Positions 1-5,744 of a stretch of DNA of 6,070 nucleotides are shown piece by piece. The position numbers and the translations under genes were made by a program. The stretch covers positions 4,150-10,219 of the forward strand of contig DUJH01000059.1 of the NCBI GenBank assembly GCA_013329905.1, given 5' to 3'. Within the stretch, counting starts at the first letter, position 1, and each line of letters starts with the position of its first letter. The notes under the pieces are model-generated. The model saw nothing but the letters and a program-made list of their open reading frames with translations. It ran no database searches and was not told the origin of the DNA. Source of the DNA: Candidatus Thalassarchaeaceae archaeon. Its GTDB lineage: Archaea; Thermoplasmatota; Poseidoniia; Poseidoniales; Thalassarchaeaceae.

Positions 1-2195
1 GGGCGACGTAAATTATCAGTCAGGGAGTCGATTATGGGGCCAACTCTCTTCGGGATTGAATCAAGGTGAGTCGCTAATTGCTTCATTGAAATCGTGAGAT
101 TAGAGAAGCCGGTGCCTGTGGATGAAGTAGCGTCTTCGAACTTCGAGATGATTGGGCGGAGAGGATCGTCATCGCGGCCTTGTAGCAAGTAAACGCCTTC
201 GACAATCGCGACAAGCCATACGAGTAGAGGCAGAGCTGGCCAAATGATATCGCCGAGCGTTGAAATGATATCGAGAAGCATCATTTCTCCGGACATCAGA
301 TCATACCATTTCTCATTCATGGATTGGAGATGCTCTGTAGCCCAACTCTCATGCAGATAAGGTGCAACATCGCTCGGTGGTGAGTCGATATTAGCCTCTG
401 TAAATGGGGAATCGGTGATAACAAGAGTTCCATCAGTTCTACCTGTGACTAATTCGAGATTAGAGGAGACACCTTCGTTGCCCTGACAGGTTTGAGAGCA
501 AGCACCTTCAGAGAAGGAATTAGCACCAATGAAATTCGAGAGTCGGTGGAAGACATAGGCTCCTATGCTTGCAATCATCATCGATTGCCCGCGAGACTCC
601 TTGCGCTGCTGCATATTATGCAATCCGAACATTCCCGTTGGAAGGAAGGCCAAGACCGCGCCGGTCTTCTTGCTAGGCGCCGAAACCTGTTCCGCGCGTT
701 TACGAAGTCGGTTGACCTTCCATTTCTCATAGGCATCGCCAATTCCCTCGGGCATAATCATCAGAATGGCGACGAGGAAGATGTAGGGCATGACACCATC
801 GAGAGCTGTGTAATTTGAACGCTCGAGGGGGAGCCCTATTCCAATTAAGACAGGAGATGAGAGGGCTCGGACGAAACCGACGATAATCGAGCCAATGATA
901 GCACCAGGAATCGATCCTATCGTACCGAGGACAATGACGGCGAATGAGGGGAGAAGTAGACTGAAAGCTGTCTCTGGTGTGAAGCGCAGCGTCATCGCAA
1001 AGATAGCTCCACCCATACCCGATAGGCCAGCCGAAAGGAAAGCGCTAGTCATCTGCACGTTCTCGACGTTAATGCCGCTAGAGGCGGCTAGGTCGGGGTT
1101 GTCGGCCACAGCACGCATGCGGCGGCCGAGCCTTGTCTTGTTGAGGAGAATCAGAAGGAGAATCACCGAGGTGAAAATCACGACCGGCATTGCTCCCTTG
1201 TAGTAAGCATAGCCGGTCGTCGCTTGGTCGACACAATTGGTCGCCAAATCATACGTCTCAAAGAGCGGTTTGCTACCTTCGACGACTATTCGTTCTCCAC
1301 CCTCAGCATCGCAGGAATTCAGAGTGTATGTAGAACCCTCATCGATGCTGCGATCTCCGAGGTAAAATCGCAACTTGGTAGTGGGAATGTCCCAACGAAG
1401 GGACGGGAGCCGCCAATCAGCGTCTGGTTCGAACATTTTCTTTCCCGCACCGAATCGTAAGTAGACCAAGGCGCGAAGGATTAGAGCGATGCCGAGCGAG
1501 GCGATCATCATCACTTGGGGTGAGGCGTTTTTCTTGCGAAAACCACGGTAGACCAAACGGTCGATGACGATTCCAGCGATTCCAGTGAGAACGAAGGCAC
1601 CAAGGATGGTCCATAGCAGCAATGACCAGACCAGAACACCGTCACGTGGTGCAGAAGCCAATGGGTAGAATTGGTCGACCCAGACCATGACCATGGACAG
1701 ATACATACCAATCATGAAGAATTCAGATTGTGCGAAATTTCCGTATCGCTGGACCTTGTATGTCAGCGTCAGGCCGACTGCTATCGCCAGATAAGTAGTA
1801 GACCATGTCAGTGTGCCGACACCGATAGAAATCAAATCGAGTGTGATGATTGCATCATCGGACATCCCTTTGAACAGGATATCTAGAGTCAAGTAGACTA
1901 TGAAGAGAAGAAAGAGTGGTGAACAAGCGATTCCTATCGAGCGAGCGGAACTTTCTGGGACATCGTCGAAGAGGATCTTGATGAGCATAAATCCGCCCGA
2001 AATTGCGAGGACGATCTGAAGGAGCCAGACCATGTCATTCGGAATACCGCCACTCAGAACCTTGTCAAGGAGATTAAGCGAGCCGAAACTGTAGCGAAGA
2101 CCGCCCCAGGCATCGACCATTATTACCAGCGAGACGATTAATCGACGCTGGCCACGATTGAGGGAATTCCAAACGGATTTGACAGATTCTATCAT
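1..2195 (-). CDS. livH: LivH-type branched-chain amino acid ABC transporter permease, partial (3' end outside window), with N- and C-terminal extensions
   Basis: Inner-membrane channel subunit of a branched-chain-amino-acid-type ABC importer (BPD_transp_2 family). The frame runs 731 codons from ATG at 2195 to the window edge without a stop. The family core spans about residues 120-485. It contains G-L-T-L-T-Y followed by N-F-A-Q-S-E-F-F (140-160), matching the LivH N-F-A-H-G-E motif. It also has the cytoplasmic loop N-P-D-L-A-A-S-S-G-I-N-V (366-377), which contacts the ATPase, followed by G-L-S-G-M-G-G-A (390-397). LivH proteins are usually about 290-310 residues, so this one is more than twice that. 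It adds about 115 residues with two or three membrane segments at the N terminus, an enlarged loop (about 250-333) with two Cys, and a C-terminal extension from about 486. It lies downstream of the substrate-binding lipoprotein gene, separated by 131 bases that include a hairpin. A GTG at 2204 is an alternative start; ATG at 2195 is preferred because GGTG lies six bases upstream. The family is clear; transport of branched-chain amino acids rather than another LivK ligand is inferred. Confidence 0.93.
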   Translation of the reverse strand, partial: MIESVKSVWNSLNRGQRRLIVSLVIMVDAWGGLRYSFGSLNLLDKVLSGGIPNDMVWLLQIVLAISGGFMLIKILFDDVPESSARSIGIACSPLFLLFIVYLTLDILFKGMSDDAIITLDLISIGVGTLTWSTTYLAIAVGLTLTYKVQRYGNFAQSEFFMIGMYLSMVMVWVDQFYPLASAPRDGVLVWSLLLWTILGAFVLTGIAGIVIDRLVYRGFRKKNASPQVMMIASLGIALILRALVYLRFGAGKKMFEPDADWRLPSLRWDIPTTKLRFYLGDRSIDEGSTYTLNSCDAEGGERIVVEGSKPLFETYDLATNCVDQATTGYAYYKGAMPVVIFTSVILLLILLNKTRLGRRMRAVADNPDLAASSGINVENVQMTSAFLSAGLSGMGGAIFAMTLRFTPETAFSLLLPSFAVIVLGTIGSIPGAIIGSIIVGFVRALSSPVLIGIGLPLERSNYTALDGVMPYIFLVAILMIMPEGIGDAYEKWKVNRLRKRAEQVSAPSKKTGAVLAFLPTGMFGLHNMQQRKESRGQSMMIASIGAYVFHRLSNFIGANSFSEGACSQTCQGNEGVSSNLELVTGRTDGTLVITDSPFTEANIDSPPSDVAPYLHESWATEHLQSMNEKWYDLMSGEMMLLDIISTLGDIIWPALPLLVWLVAIVEGVYLLQGRDDDPLRPIISKFEDATSSTGTGFSNLTISMKQLATHLDSIPKRVGPIIDSLTDNLRR
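180..665 (-). other. TM2-like C-terminal region of the LivH-type permease, interrupted by a polar insertion
   Basis: Residues 511-672 of the permease. Seen: a hydrophobic stretch with L-P-T-G-M-F-G-L-H-N (518-527), then R-G-Q ten residues after the His, then a second hydrophobic stretch. This spacing resembles the TM2 domain pattern G-x-x-G-x-H-R-F-Y-x-G-(x)4-G. About 90 polar residues follow, rich in Ser, Thr, Asp and Glu, with Cys566 and Cys570. Then T-L-G-D-I-I-W and a membrane segment L-V-W-L-V-A-I-V-E-G-V-Y-L-L (658-671) resemble the second half of a TM2 domain. The TM2 assignment is inference from motif spacing. The membrane character and its position after the LivH core are directly visible. 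Residues 673-731 are polar, probably cytoplasmic, and continue past the window. Confidence 0.4.
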
Positions 2196-2201
2196 CTGGC
2201 A

Positions 2202-2205
2202 CACC
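2202..2205 (-). promoter_or_regulatory. weak ribosome binding site for livH
   Basis: GGTG lies six bases upstream of the ATG at 2195 and matches part of the archaeal anti-Shine-Dalgarno complement (GGAGGTGATC). It is short and could occur by chance, but it favours ATG 2195 over the in-frame GTG at 2204. Confidence 0.4.
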
Positions 2206-2221
2206 GTTGGGAATTAGAATT

Positions 2222-2244
2222 CAGTTTCAACTCTGCAGTTTCAA
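2222..2244. repeat. 9-bp direct repeat in the intercistronic gap
   Basis: CAGTTTCAA occurs at 2222-2230 and again at 2236-2244, a 14-base period, between the hairpin and the livH start. On the transcribed strand this is TTGAAACTG twice. It may be a regulator site or a chance repeat; nothing else identifies it. Confidence 0.5.
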
Positions 2245-2259
2245 AAATGGTGGGGGTTA

Positions 2260-2271
2260 GGGGGGCCCCCC
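2260..2271. repeat. G6C6 palindrome
   Basis: Six G followed by six C form a perfect 12-base self-complementary sequence. Its C half overlaps the left arm of the adjacent hairpin (2268-2292), so the two structures would compete in RNA. Confidence 0.7.
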
Positions 2272-2292
2272 AGCGGGTATTTCCCGCTGGGG
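2268..2292 (-). terminator. perfect 10-bp G+C-rich hairpin after the binding-protein gene (terminator or attenuator)
   Basis: The arms CCCCAGCGGG (2268-2277) and CCCGCTGGGG (2283-2292) are perfectly complementary around a 5-base loop. The hairpin sits 35 bases past the stop codon of the binding-protein gene and about 75 bases before the livH start. On the transcribed strand it is followed by a C-rich run and, some 20 bases on, five T. The T tract is short and distant, so this is not a classic bacterial intrinsic terminator. Archaeal termination mainly needs T tracts, so an RNA-stability or partial-termination role is as likely. It could lower permease output relative to the binding protein, a common pattern in such operons (inference). 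Confidence 0.6.
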
Positions 2293-2326
2293 AGCTTTAC
2301 GTTCCCAGTGCGTGTTCTTTACGAGT

Positions 2327-5300
2327 TCACGCGTTTTGCACGCCGGCGTCGCGCGACCAGAATCGGTCGCAGTCGAACGACACAGCGCCGTCGGCGACGT
2401 TGAACGTACCGACGCAGTATCCGTTACCAGCTACATCTCCAACAGCATCGAAGCTGTGGACGCCACTAGCACCAACGAAGCCTTGGCCCGTTGCTTGAAT
2501 CAACTGGGACATTGTGGTACCTTCAGGTGCAGATGCACCTGCGAAGTACGCGTATCCCATGATGATCATAGCATCGAATGCCTCAGCGGTGTAGATACCA
2601 CCAGCACAGTCTGGAATTCCGCCACAAATTGCGGCGAACGCCATCGAGCGCTCGTTTGGTGTAGCAGATGCTGGCTTGGTAGCAACTATTCCGTCACAGA
2701 TTGAGTTGTCTGCCATAGTGGCACAAAGTCCCTCTTCAGCAACTCCATCTCCACCGTAGATTGCACCAGCGAATCCTTGAGCAGATAACTCCTCAACGAT
2801 TGCAGCACCATCTGCAGCGTACGAAATCAACATTACACTGTCACAGCCACCATCGACAACTGACTGAACCTGAGCGGTGAAGTCGGTATCGGTGTCAGCA
2901 TAGCCTATCTTGGTGCAGAGTGTGTTACCTGCATCTGTCCAAGCTGCATCGAACGAGTCTGCGAGACCTGAACCGTAGTCGTTGGACATGTGCAGAAGTG
3001 CGATGTTGCTGTGGCCACCTGCAGTGACTACATCAGCTAGAGCAGGGCCCTGAATCGCATCGCTTGGAACCACACGGAAGAAGTGTGGATATGCTGTTGC
3101 ATCACTTAGACCAGGGTTAGTACTTGCGTACGAAATCATTGGGATTCCAGCAGCACTGAGTATAGCGTTAGCACCCATTGTAGCGCCGGAACATGCTGCT
3201 CCAACTACGCCAATAACTCCAGCATCTGCTAGAGTCTGGGCGGCAGCGGTTGCTGCAGTTCCATCACAGCCTGAATCGGCCATGACCATTTCGAACTGTA
3301 GGCCGGATCCCCAGCCTGCGATATTCATCATCCCAAGAGCGACGTTTGCCGCAACTCCGAAGCCCGGTGCGTAGACAGCAATTGGGCCGGTCATTGGGTT
3401 AAGGAAGCCTATCTTGACGGTCAAGCCGGTGAACTCGCTTGCAGCGACTCCACCGTCACGGGTCCAGTAAGCTCGGCAGCTGAAGAAGACATCAGTGCTC
3501 GACAGTGCGTCGAAGCGGCAGATATCGTATCCAGCACCTGCGACGTCGCCTGCGGCGTCGAAAGTGTGTACTCCAGATGCTCCTTGGTAGTCAGTGCCGA
3601 CCATTCCCATGTGTGTGGCCATGTTAGCACCGTCTTCCATCATAGCGGCCTTTCCAATCATCATTACTGCATCGTATGTCTCAGCAGTGTAGATACCACC
3701 AGCACAGTCTGCATCTGCAGCACAGCGCTCTACGAAGTCTCCAGCACTAGAACCTGAACGAGGCTTAGTAGCTTGGACGCCGTTAGCAGCACCAGGGGCT
3801 GAAAAGTCTTCCAAGAAGGCTCCGTCTGCAATTCCGTCAGCGCCGAAAGTTGGCAGAGCTAGGCCGAGGTAGGCCATTGTCTCAAGGATAGCAGCACCAT
3901 CTGCAGAGTAAGTCACCATTACTACAGATCCGCATCCAGCATCGGCAATAGCCTGTGCTTCTGCTGCGAAGTCTGTTTGGTCATCCGCGTATCCGATCTT
4001 GGTACACAGGTTATCTGTTCCCCAAGCGTCCGCGAAGGCGTCTGCTAGGCCAGAACCGTAATCGTTGGTCATGTGCAGAAGAGCAGGGTTAGATGCTCCA
4101 GCAGCAGTTACCATAGCGGCCATTGCAGGTCCCTGAATTGCATCGCTTGGAACCACACGGTAGAAGTCTGGGTAAGCAGCAGAGTCTGAAAGACCAGGGT
4201 TAGTACTTGCGTATGACACCTGTACAGTTCCTGCTGCACTGAGTACTGCGTTAGCACCCATTGAAGCACCGGAACATGCTGCACCAGCGACACCTACAAC
4301 ACCAGCGTCGACAAGAGCCTGTGCTGCTGTTGCTGCGACGGTACCGTCACAGCCCGAGTCAGCCTCTACAAGCTCGAAGTTTCCGCCCATTGCATTGAGG
4401 TCGTCAATTGCCATCTGTGCAGCCACCGTGAACGGAGGTGCATAGACTGCGATTGGACCAGTCATTGGGTTTAGCATACCAATCTTCATTGATTCTGATA
4501 CTGGAGCTACGAATACTGGGTTATCGTTGCCCATGTAGTGAGCAGCGATCTCATCGACAAGCGCGTTTGCGACATCAACGTCGAATCCAACAGCGTTACC
4601 GTCCTCATCGAGGCTCTCGAACGGCGGGTAAGCCGTGTCAGAGCACAACATGAGCGAACCGGACTCGAGAACCGCAGAGAGGGTTGAACCCTCACTTGGG
4701 GTTGGGTACGAGGTCGCGGTGTCGTCATTGCGGTCATCCGTGAGGACGACAGCTCCGTCGAACCAAGCGCCGAAGATGGCATCGTACTCGCCAGAGTCAA
4801 CAATCGCAGTGATTGCGACATTGAGGGCATCGAGCAATTCGCCCGAGTCCTCGCGAACAGCGAGTCCGAAGGTCTCATCTGAGAAAGTCGTCATCAGGTC
4901 GCCAGACAGCGCGAGCACAGGTGAATCACCCATGGCGTAGTCCGCCTCACCGTTTCCGACTGCCGCTACGACCGAGGGGAAATCGCCGTACGCAACAATT
5001 GTCGCGGCAGCAAGATTTTCTTGGGCATAGAGGTCAGAGGTCGTTCCGGATTGAACAGCGACGGTTGTACCAGCCGCATTCAGTTCCGAGACGTCCGAGA
5101 TAGCTGCGGATCCAGCCGCACCGATTACACCCTGGCTACTTGTGTAGTAACCACGAGTGAAGTCGACGACTTGCTCGCGCGCATCCGTCTTCGTCATCGC
5201 CGAGATGATAGCGTCGCACATCTCGCCGGCATTCAAATTGGGGATGATTGGGTCCCAGTCTGAAGTCACCATGTCAGCCGACACATCGTCAGCTGGCATC

Positions 5301-5404
5301 AGAGTCCAGTCATCGTCCTCATCTTCCCCACCCAGACAACCTGCGAACGCAGCCGCAAGCATACTGAGAGTCATCAGCATTGCAATCATTTTCTTGTCTA
5401 ACAT
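2327..5404 (-). CDS. Secreted lipoprotein with a permuted SBP_bac_3 amino-acid-binding domain and two tandem LivK-type binding domains
   Basis: Extracytoplasmic solute-binding protein of 1025 residues (stop TGA at 2327-2329), upstream of a LivH-type permease it presumably serves. Order: signal peptide and lipobox A-G-C (Cys23); acidic linker; SBP_bac_3 body, about 46-217; linker rich in Asp, Thr, Ser and Pro, about 218-247; N-terminal SBP_bac_3 segment, about 248-300, with S-D-T-A-Y-P-P-F-E; LivK domain 1, 306-658; LivK domain 2, 663-1025. In the SBP_bac_3 part, T-K-T-D-A-R (71-76) and M-G-D-S-P (158-162) fit the Arg and Asp that hold the amino acid carboxylate and amino groups in HisJ-like proteins. 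Each LivK domain has S-Y-A-S-T-N-P, a LivJ ligand-pocket motif, and the Cys pair 25 residues apart that forms the LivJ disulfide. Typical LivK proteins are about 350-390 residues with one domain. The frame is open back to ATG 5524, but the start at 5404 puts K-K and a hydrophobic core directly before the lipobox. Actual ligands are unknown. Confidence 0.93.
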   Translation of the reverse strand: MLDKKMIAMLMTLSMLAAAFAGCLGGEDEDDDWTLMPADDVSADMVTSDWDPIIPNLNAGEMCDAIISAMTKTDAREQVVDFTRGYYTSSQGVIGAAGSAAISDVSELNAAGTTVAVQSGTTSDLYAQENLAAATIVAYGDFPSVVAAVGNGEADYAMGDSPVLALSGDLMTTFSDETFGLAVREDSGELLDALNVAITAIVDSGEYDAIFGAWFDGAVVLTDDRNDDTATSYPTPSEGSTLSAVLESGSLMLCSDTAYPPFESLDEDGNAVGFDVDVANALVDEIAAHYMGNDNPVFVAPVSESMKIGMLNPMTGPIAVYAPPFTVAAQMAIDDLNAMGGNFELVEADSGCDGTVAATAAQALVDAGVVGVAGAACSGASMGANAVLSAAGTVQVSYASTNPGLSDSAAYPDFYRVVPSDAIQGPAMAAMVTAAGASNPALLHMTNDYGSGLADAFADAWGTDNLCTKIGYADDQTDFAAEAQAIADAGCGSVVMVTYSADGAAILETMAYLGLALPTFGADGIADGAFLEDFSAPGAANGVQATKPRSGSSAGDFVERCAADADCAGGIYTAETYDAVMMIGKAAMMEDGANMATHMGMVGTDYQGASGVHTFDAAGDVAGAGYDICRFDALSSTDVFFSCRAYWTRDGGVAASEFTGLTVKIGFLNPMTGPIAVYAPGFGVAANVALGMMNIAGWGSGLQFEMVMADSGCDGTAATAAAQTLADAGVIGVVGAACSGATMGANAILSAAGIPMISYASTNPGLSDATAYPHFFRVVPSDAIQGPALADVVTAGGHSNIALLHMSNDYGSGLADSFDAAWTDAGNTLCTKIGYADTDTDFTAQVQSVVDGGCDSVMLISYAADGAAIVEELSAQGFAGAIYGGDGVAEEGLCATMADNSICDGIVATKPASATPNERSMAFAAICGGIPDCAGGIYTAEAFDAMIIMGYAYFAGASAPEGTTMSQLIQATGQGFVGASGVHSFDAVGDVAGNGYCVGTFNVADGAVSFDCDRFWSRDAGVQNA
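2330..3418 (-). repeat. LivK-type domain, tandem copy 2
   Basis: Residues 663-1025, the same fold and motif order as copy 1: K-I-G-F-L-N-P-M-T-G-P, D-S-G-C-D-G-T, G-A-A-C-S-G-A, S-Y-A-S-T-N-P-G-L-S-D, N-D-Y-G-S-G, D-C-A-G-G-I-Y-T-A-E. It differs by small insertions and an extra Cys pair (Cys894, Cys903), and it ends the protein without a further domain. Confidence 0.92.
3431..4489 (-). repeat. LivK-type domain, tandem copy 1
   Basis: Residues 306-658, type I periplasmic binding fold. Motifs: K-I-G-M-L-N-P-M-T-G-P, D-S-G-C-D-G-T, G-A-A-C-S-G-A, S-Y-A-S-T-N-P-G-L-S-D, N-D-Y-G-S-G, D-C-A-G-G-I-Y-T-A-E. Well over half of its residues match copy 2 by eye. DNA-level identity includes a 25-base exact match (3687-3711 with 2589-2613). 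Confidence 0.92.
4505..4663 (-). other. SBP_bac_3 domain, N-terminal segment located after the body
   Basis: Residues about 248-300 contain S-G-S-L-M-L-C-S-D-T-A-Y-P-P-F-E and G-F-D-V-D-V-A-N-A-L, the hallmark opening of SBP_bac_3 proteins (compare L-R-I-G-T-D-x-x-Y-P-P-F-E). The segment stops at N-P-V-F-V, just where the body at residue 46 would continue, and runs straight into LivK domain 1. Confidence 0.85.
4754..5269 (-). other. SBP_bac_3 domain, body (normally C-terminal 75%)
   Basis: Residues about 46-217 align by eye with SBP_bac_3 from its first W-D-x-x-I-P-x-L-N stretch onward: S-D-W-D-P-I-I-P-N-L-N, C-D-A-I-I-S-A-M-T, R-E-Q-V-V-D-F-T, T-V-A-V-Q-S-G-T-T-S, G-E-A-D-Y-A-M-G-D, L-A-V-R-E-D-S, and the usual ending Y-D-A-I-F-G-A-W-F. 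The normal N-terminal strand-helix-strand segment is absent before it. Confidence 0.85.
5336..5404 (-). other. lipoprotein signal peptide with archaeal-style lipobox
   Basis: Residues 1-23: M-L-D-K-K, a hydrophobic core, then F-A-G-C with Cys23 as the predicted lipidated residue, followed by L-G-G and an acidic run E-D-E-D-D-D. Lipid anchoring places the protein on the outer face of the cytoplasmic membrane. The Gly-Cys junction followed by an acidic stretch is common in euryarchaeal lipoproteins. Lipidation itself is inferred from the motif. Confidence 0.88.
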
Positions 5405-5411
5405 GGTGTAT

Positions 5412-5416
5412 CTCAC
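5412..5416 (-). promoter_or_regulatory. weak ribosome binding site for the binding-protein gene
   Basis: GTGAG seven bases upstream of ATG 5404 partly matches the archaeal Shine-Dalgarno consensus (GGTGA). It supports 5404 over the farther in-frame ATGs at 5422 and 5524. Confidence 0.4.
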
Positions 5417-5449
5417 GCTCATTAGTGCGACCCACCACATTCCATATTT

Positions 5450-5456
5450 GTTATAG
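5450..5456 (-). promoter_or_regulatory. possible TATA box of the transporter operon
   Basis: CTATAAC on the minus strand lies about 49 bases upstream of ATG 5404. With the usual archaeal spacing of about 25 bases from TATA to transcription start, this gives a short leader of roughly 20 bases that includes the GTGAG site. The call is from sequence resemblance only. Confidence 0.35.
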
Positions 5457-5581
5457 AAGTTCGCTATTTTGATTCTAAACACACCGTTTTCAGGGGTTTG
5501 GGACCAGGAAGTTTTCGATGTCAAAAAATGGGGTACTGCGGGTGTTTATTACACATTAAGGTGATTTTTTAAATGATTAAC

Positions 5582-5594
5582 TCCGAATTTCGGA
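5582..5594. repeat. small palindrome TCCGAA-T-TTCGGA
   Basis: Perfect 6-base arms around a single central T in the A+T-rich intergenic region, about 150 bases before purM and 180 before the transporter gene. A dimeric regulator site is possible, but the length allows chance. Confidence 0.4.
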
Positions 5595-5711
5595 ATTATT
5601 TAGTTGCAATTTGGTTAAACTGAAAATACCAAAAAAACCTAGTTTTACCACATTCGATCAAATTCGAGTACGGGGGCTGATTTTCAGTCTTTCAAAGAAA
5701 AACAAATTTCG

Positions 5712-5719
5712 TTCTAAAT
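5712..5719 (+). promoter_or_regulatory. possible TATA box of purM
   Basis: TTCTAAAT lies 26-33 bases before ATG 5745, preceded by an A-rich stretch. This is the spacing expected if the purM mRNA is leaderless and begins at or near 5745, which would fit the absence of a Shine-Dalgarno sequence. Resemblance only. Confidence 0.3.
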
Positions 5720-5744
5720 CCGACCCCCTTCCGCCGATTGAATC

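Larger units (their letters stand above)
5405..5744. other. A+T-rich divergent intergenic region
   Basis: 340 bases between the transporter operon and purM, most A+T-rich at about 5540-5640. It contains TATA-like elements on both strands, T-rich stretches (for example TTTTTTAAATG at 5565-5575) and a 6-bp-arm palindrome at 5582-5594. No tRNA cloverleaf and no convincing coding frame was seen. It most likely holds the two divergent promoters. Confidence 0.6.

Noticed and set aside
492..1460. Plus-strand open frames opposite livH
   Set aside because: The minus-strand frame here encodes a continuous LivH core with diagnostic motifs; the plus-strand translations are Arg/Ser-rich and look like shadows.
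1417..1711. Short minus-strand open frames in other phases within livH
   Set aside because: They overlap the conserved permease frame out of phase and have no start context or recognisable family.
2247..2704. Two plus-strand open frames opposite the end of the binding-protein gene
   Set aside because: They lie antisense to a clearly recognisable LivK domain, one starts inside the hairpin gap, and their translations show no recognisable domain.
2330..4489. The repeats as a mobile element or CRISPR array
   Set aside because: There are only two copies, each about 1.1 kb, in one frame with matching protein domains, and no short regularly spaced repeats, transposase or terminal inverted repeats.
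4435..5263. Open frames on both strands overlapping the SBP_bac_3 region out of phase
   Set aside because: They are favoured by the high CpG content and lack of stops in the antisense and shifted frames; the in-phase frame has full domain similarity.
4754..5269. Reading the SBP_bac_3 part as a truncated, decaying domain
   Set aside because: The missing N-terminal segment is found intact downstream in the same frame, and the ligand-binding Arg and Asp are kept.
5405..5524. Start of the binding-protein gene at ATG 5524, adding 40 residues
   Set aside because: It would bury the signal peptide 40 residues inside the protein. ATG 5404 places K-K and the hydrophobic core correctly before the lipobox, and a GTGAG site precedes it.
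5540..5744. tRNA or small RNA gene in the A+T-rich gap
   Set aside because: No T-loop or anticodon-arm pattern was seen on either strand, and the base composition is too A+T-rich for a stable tRNA fold.
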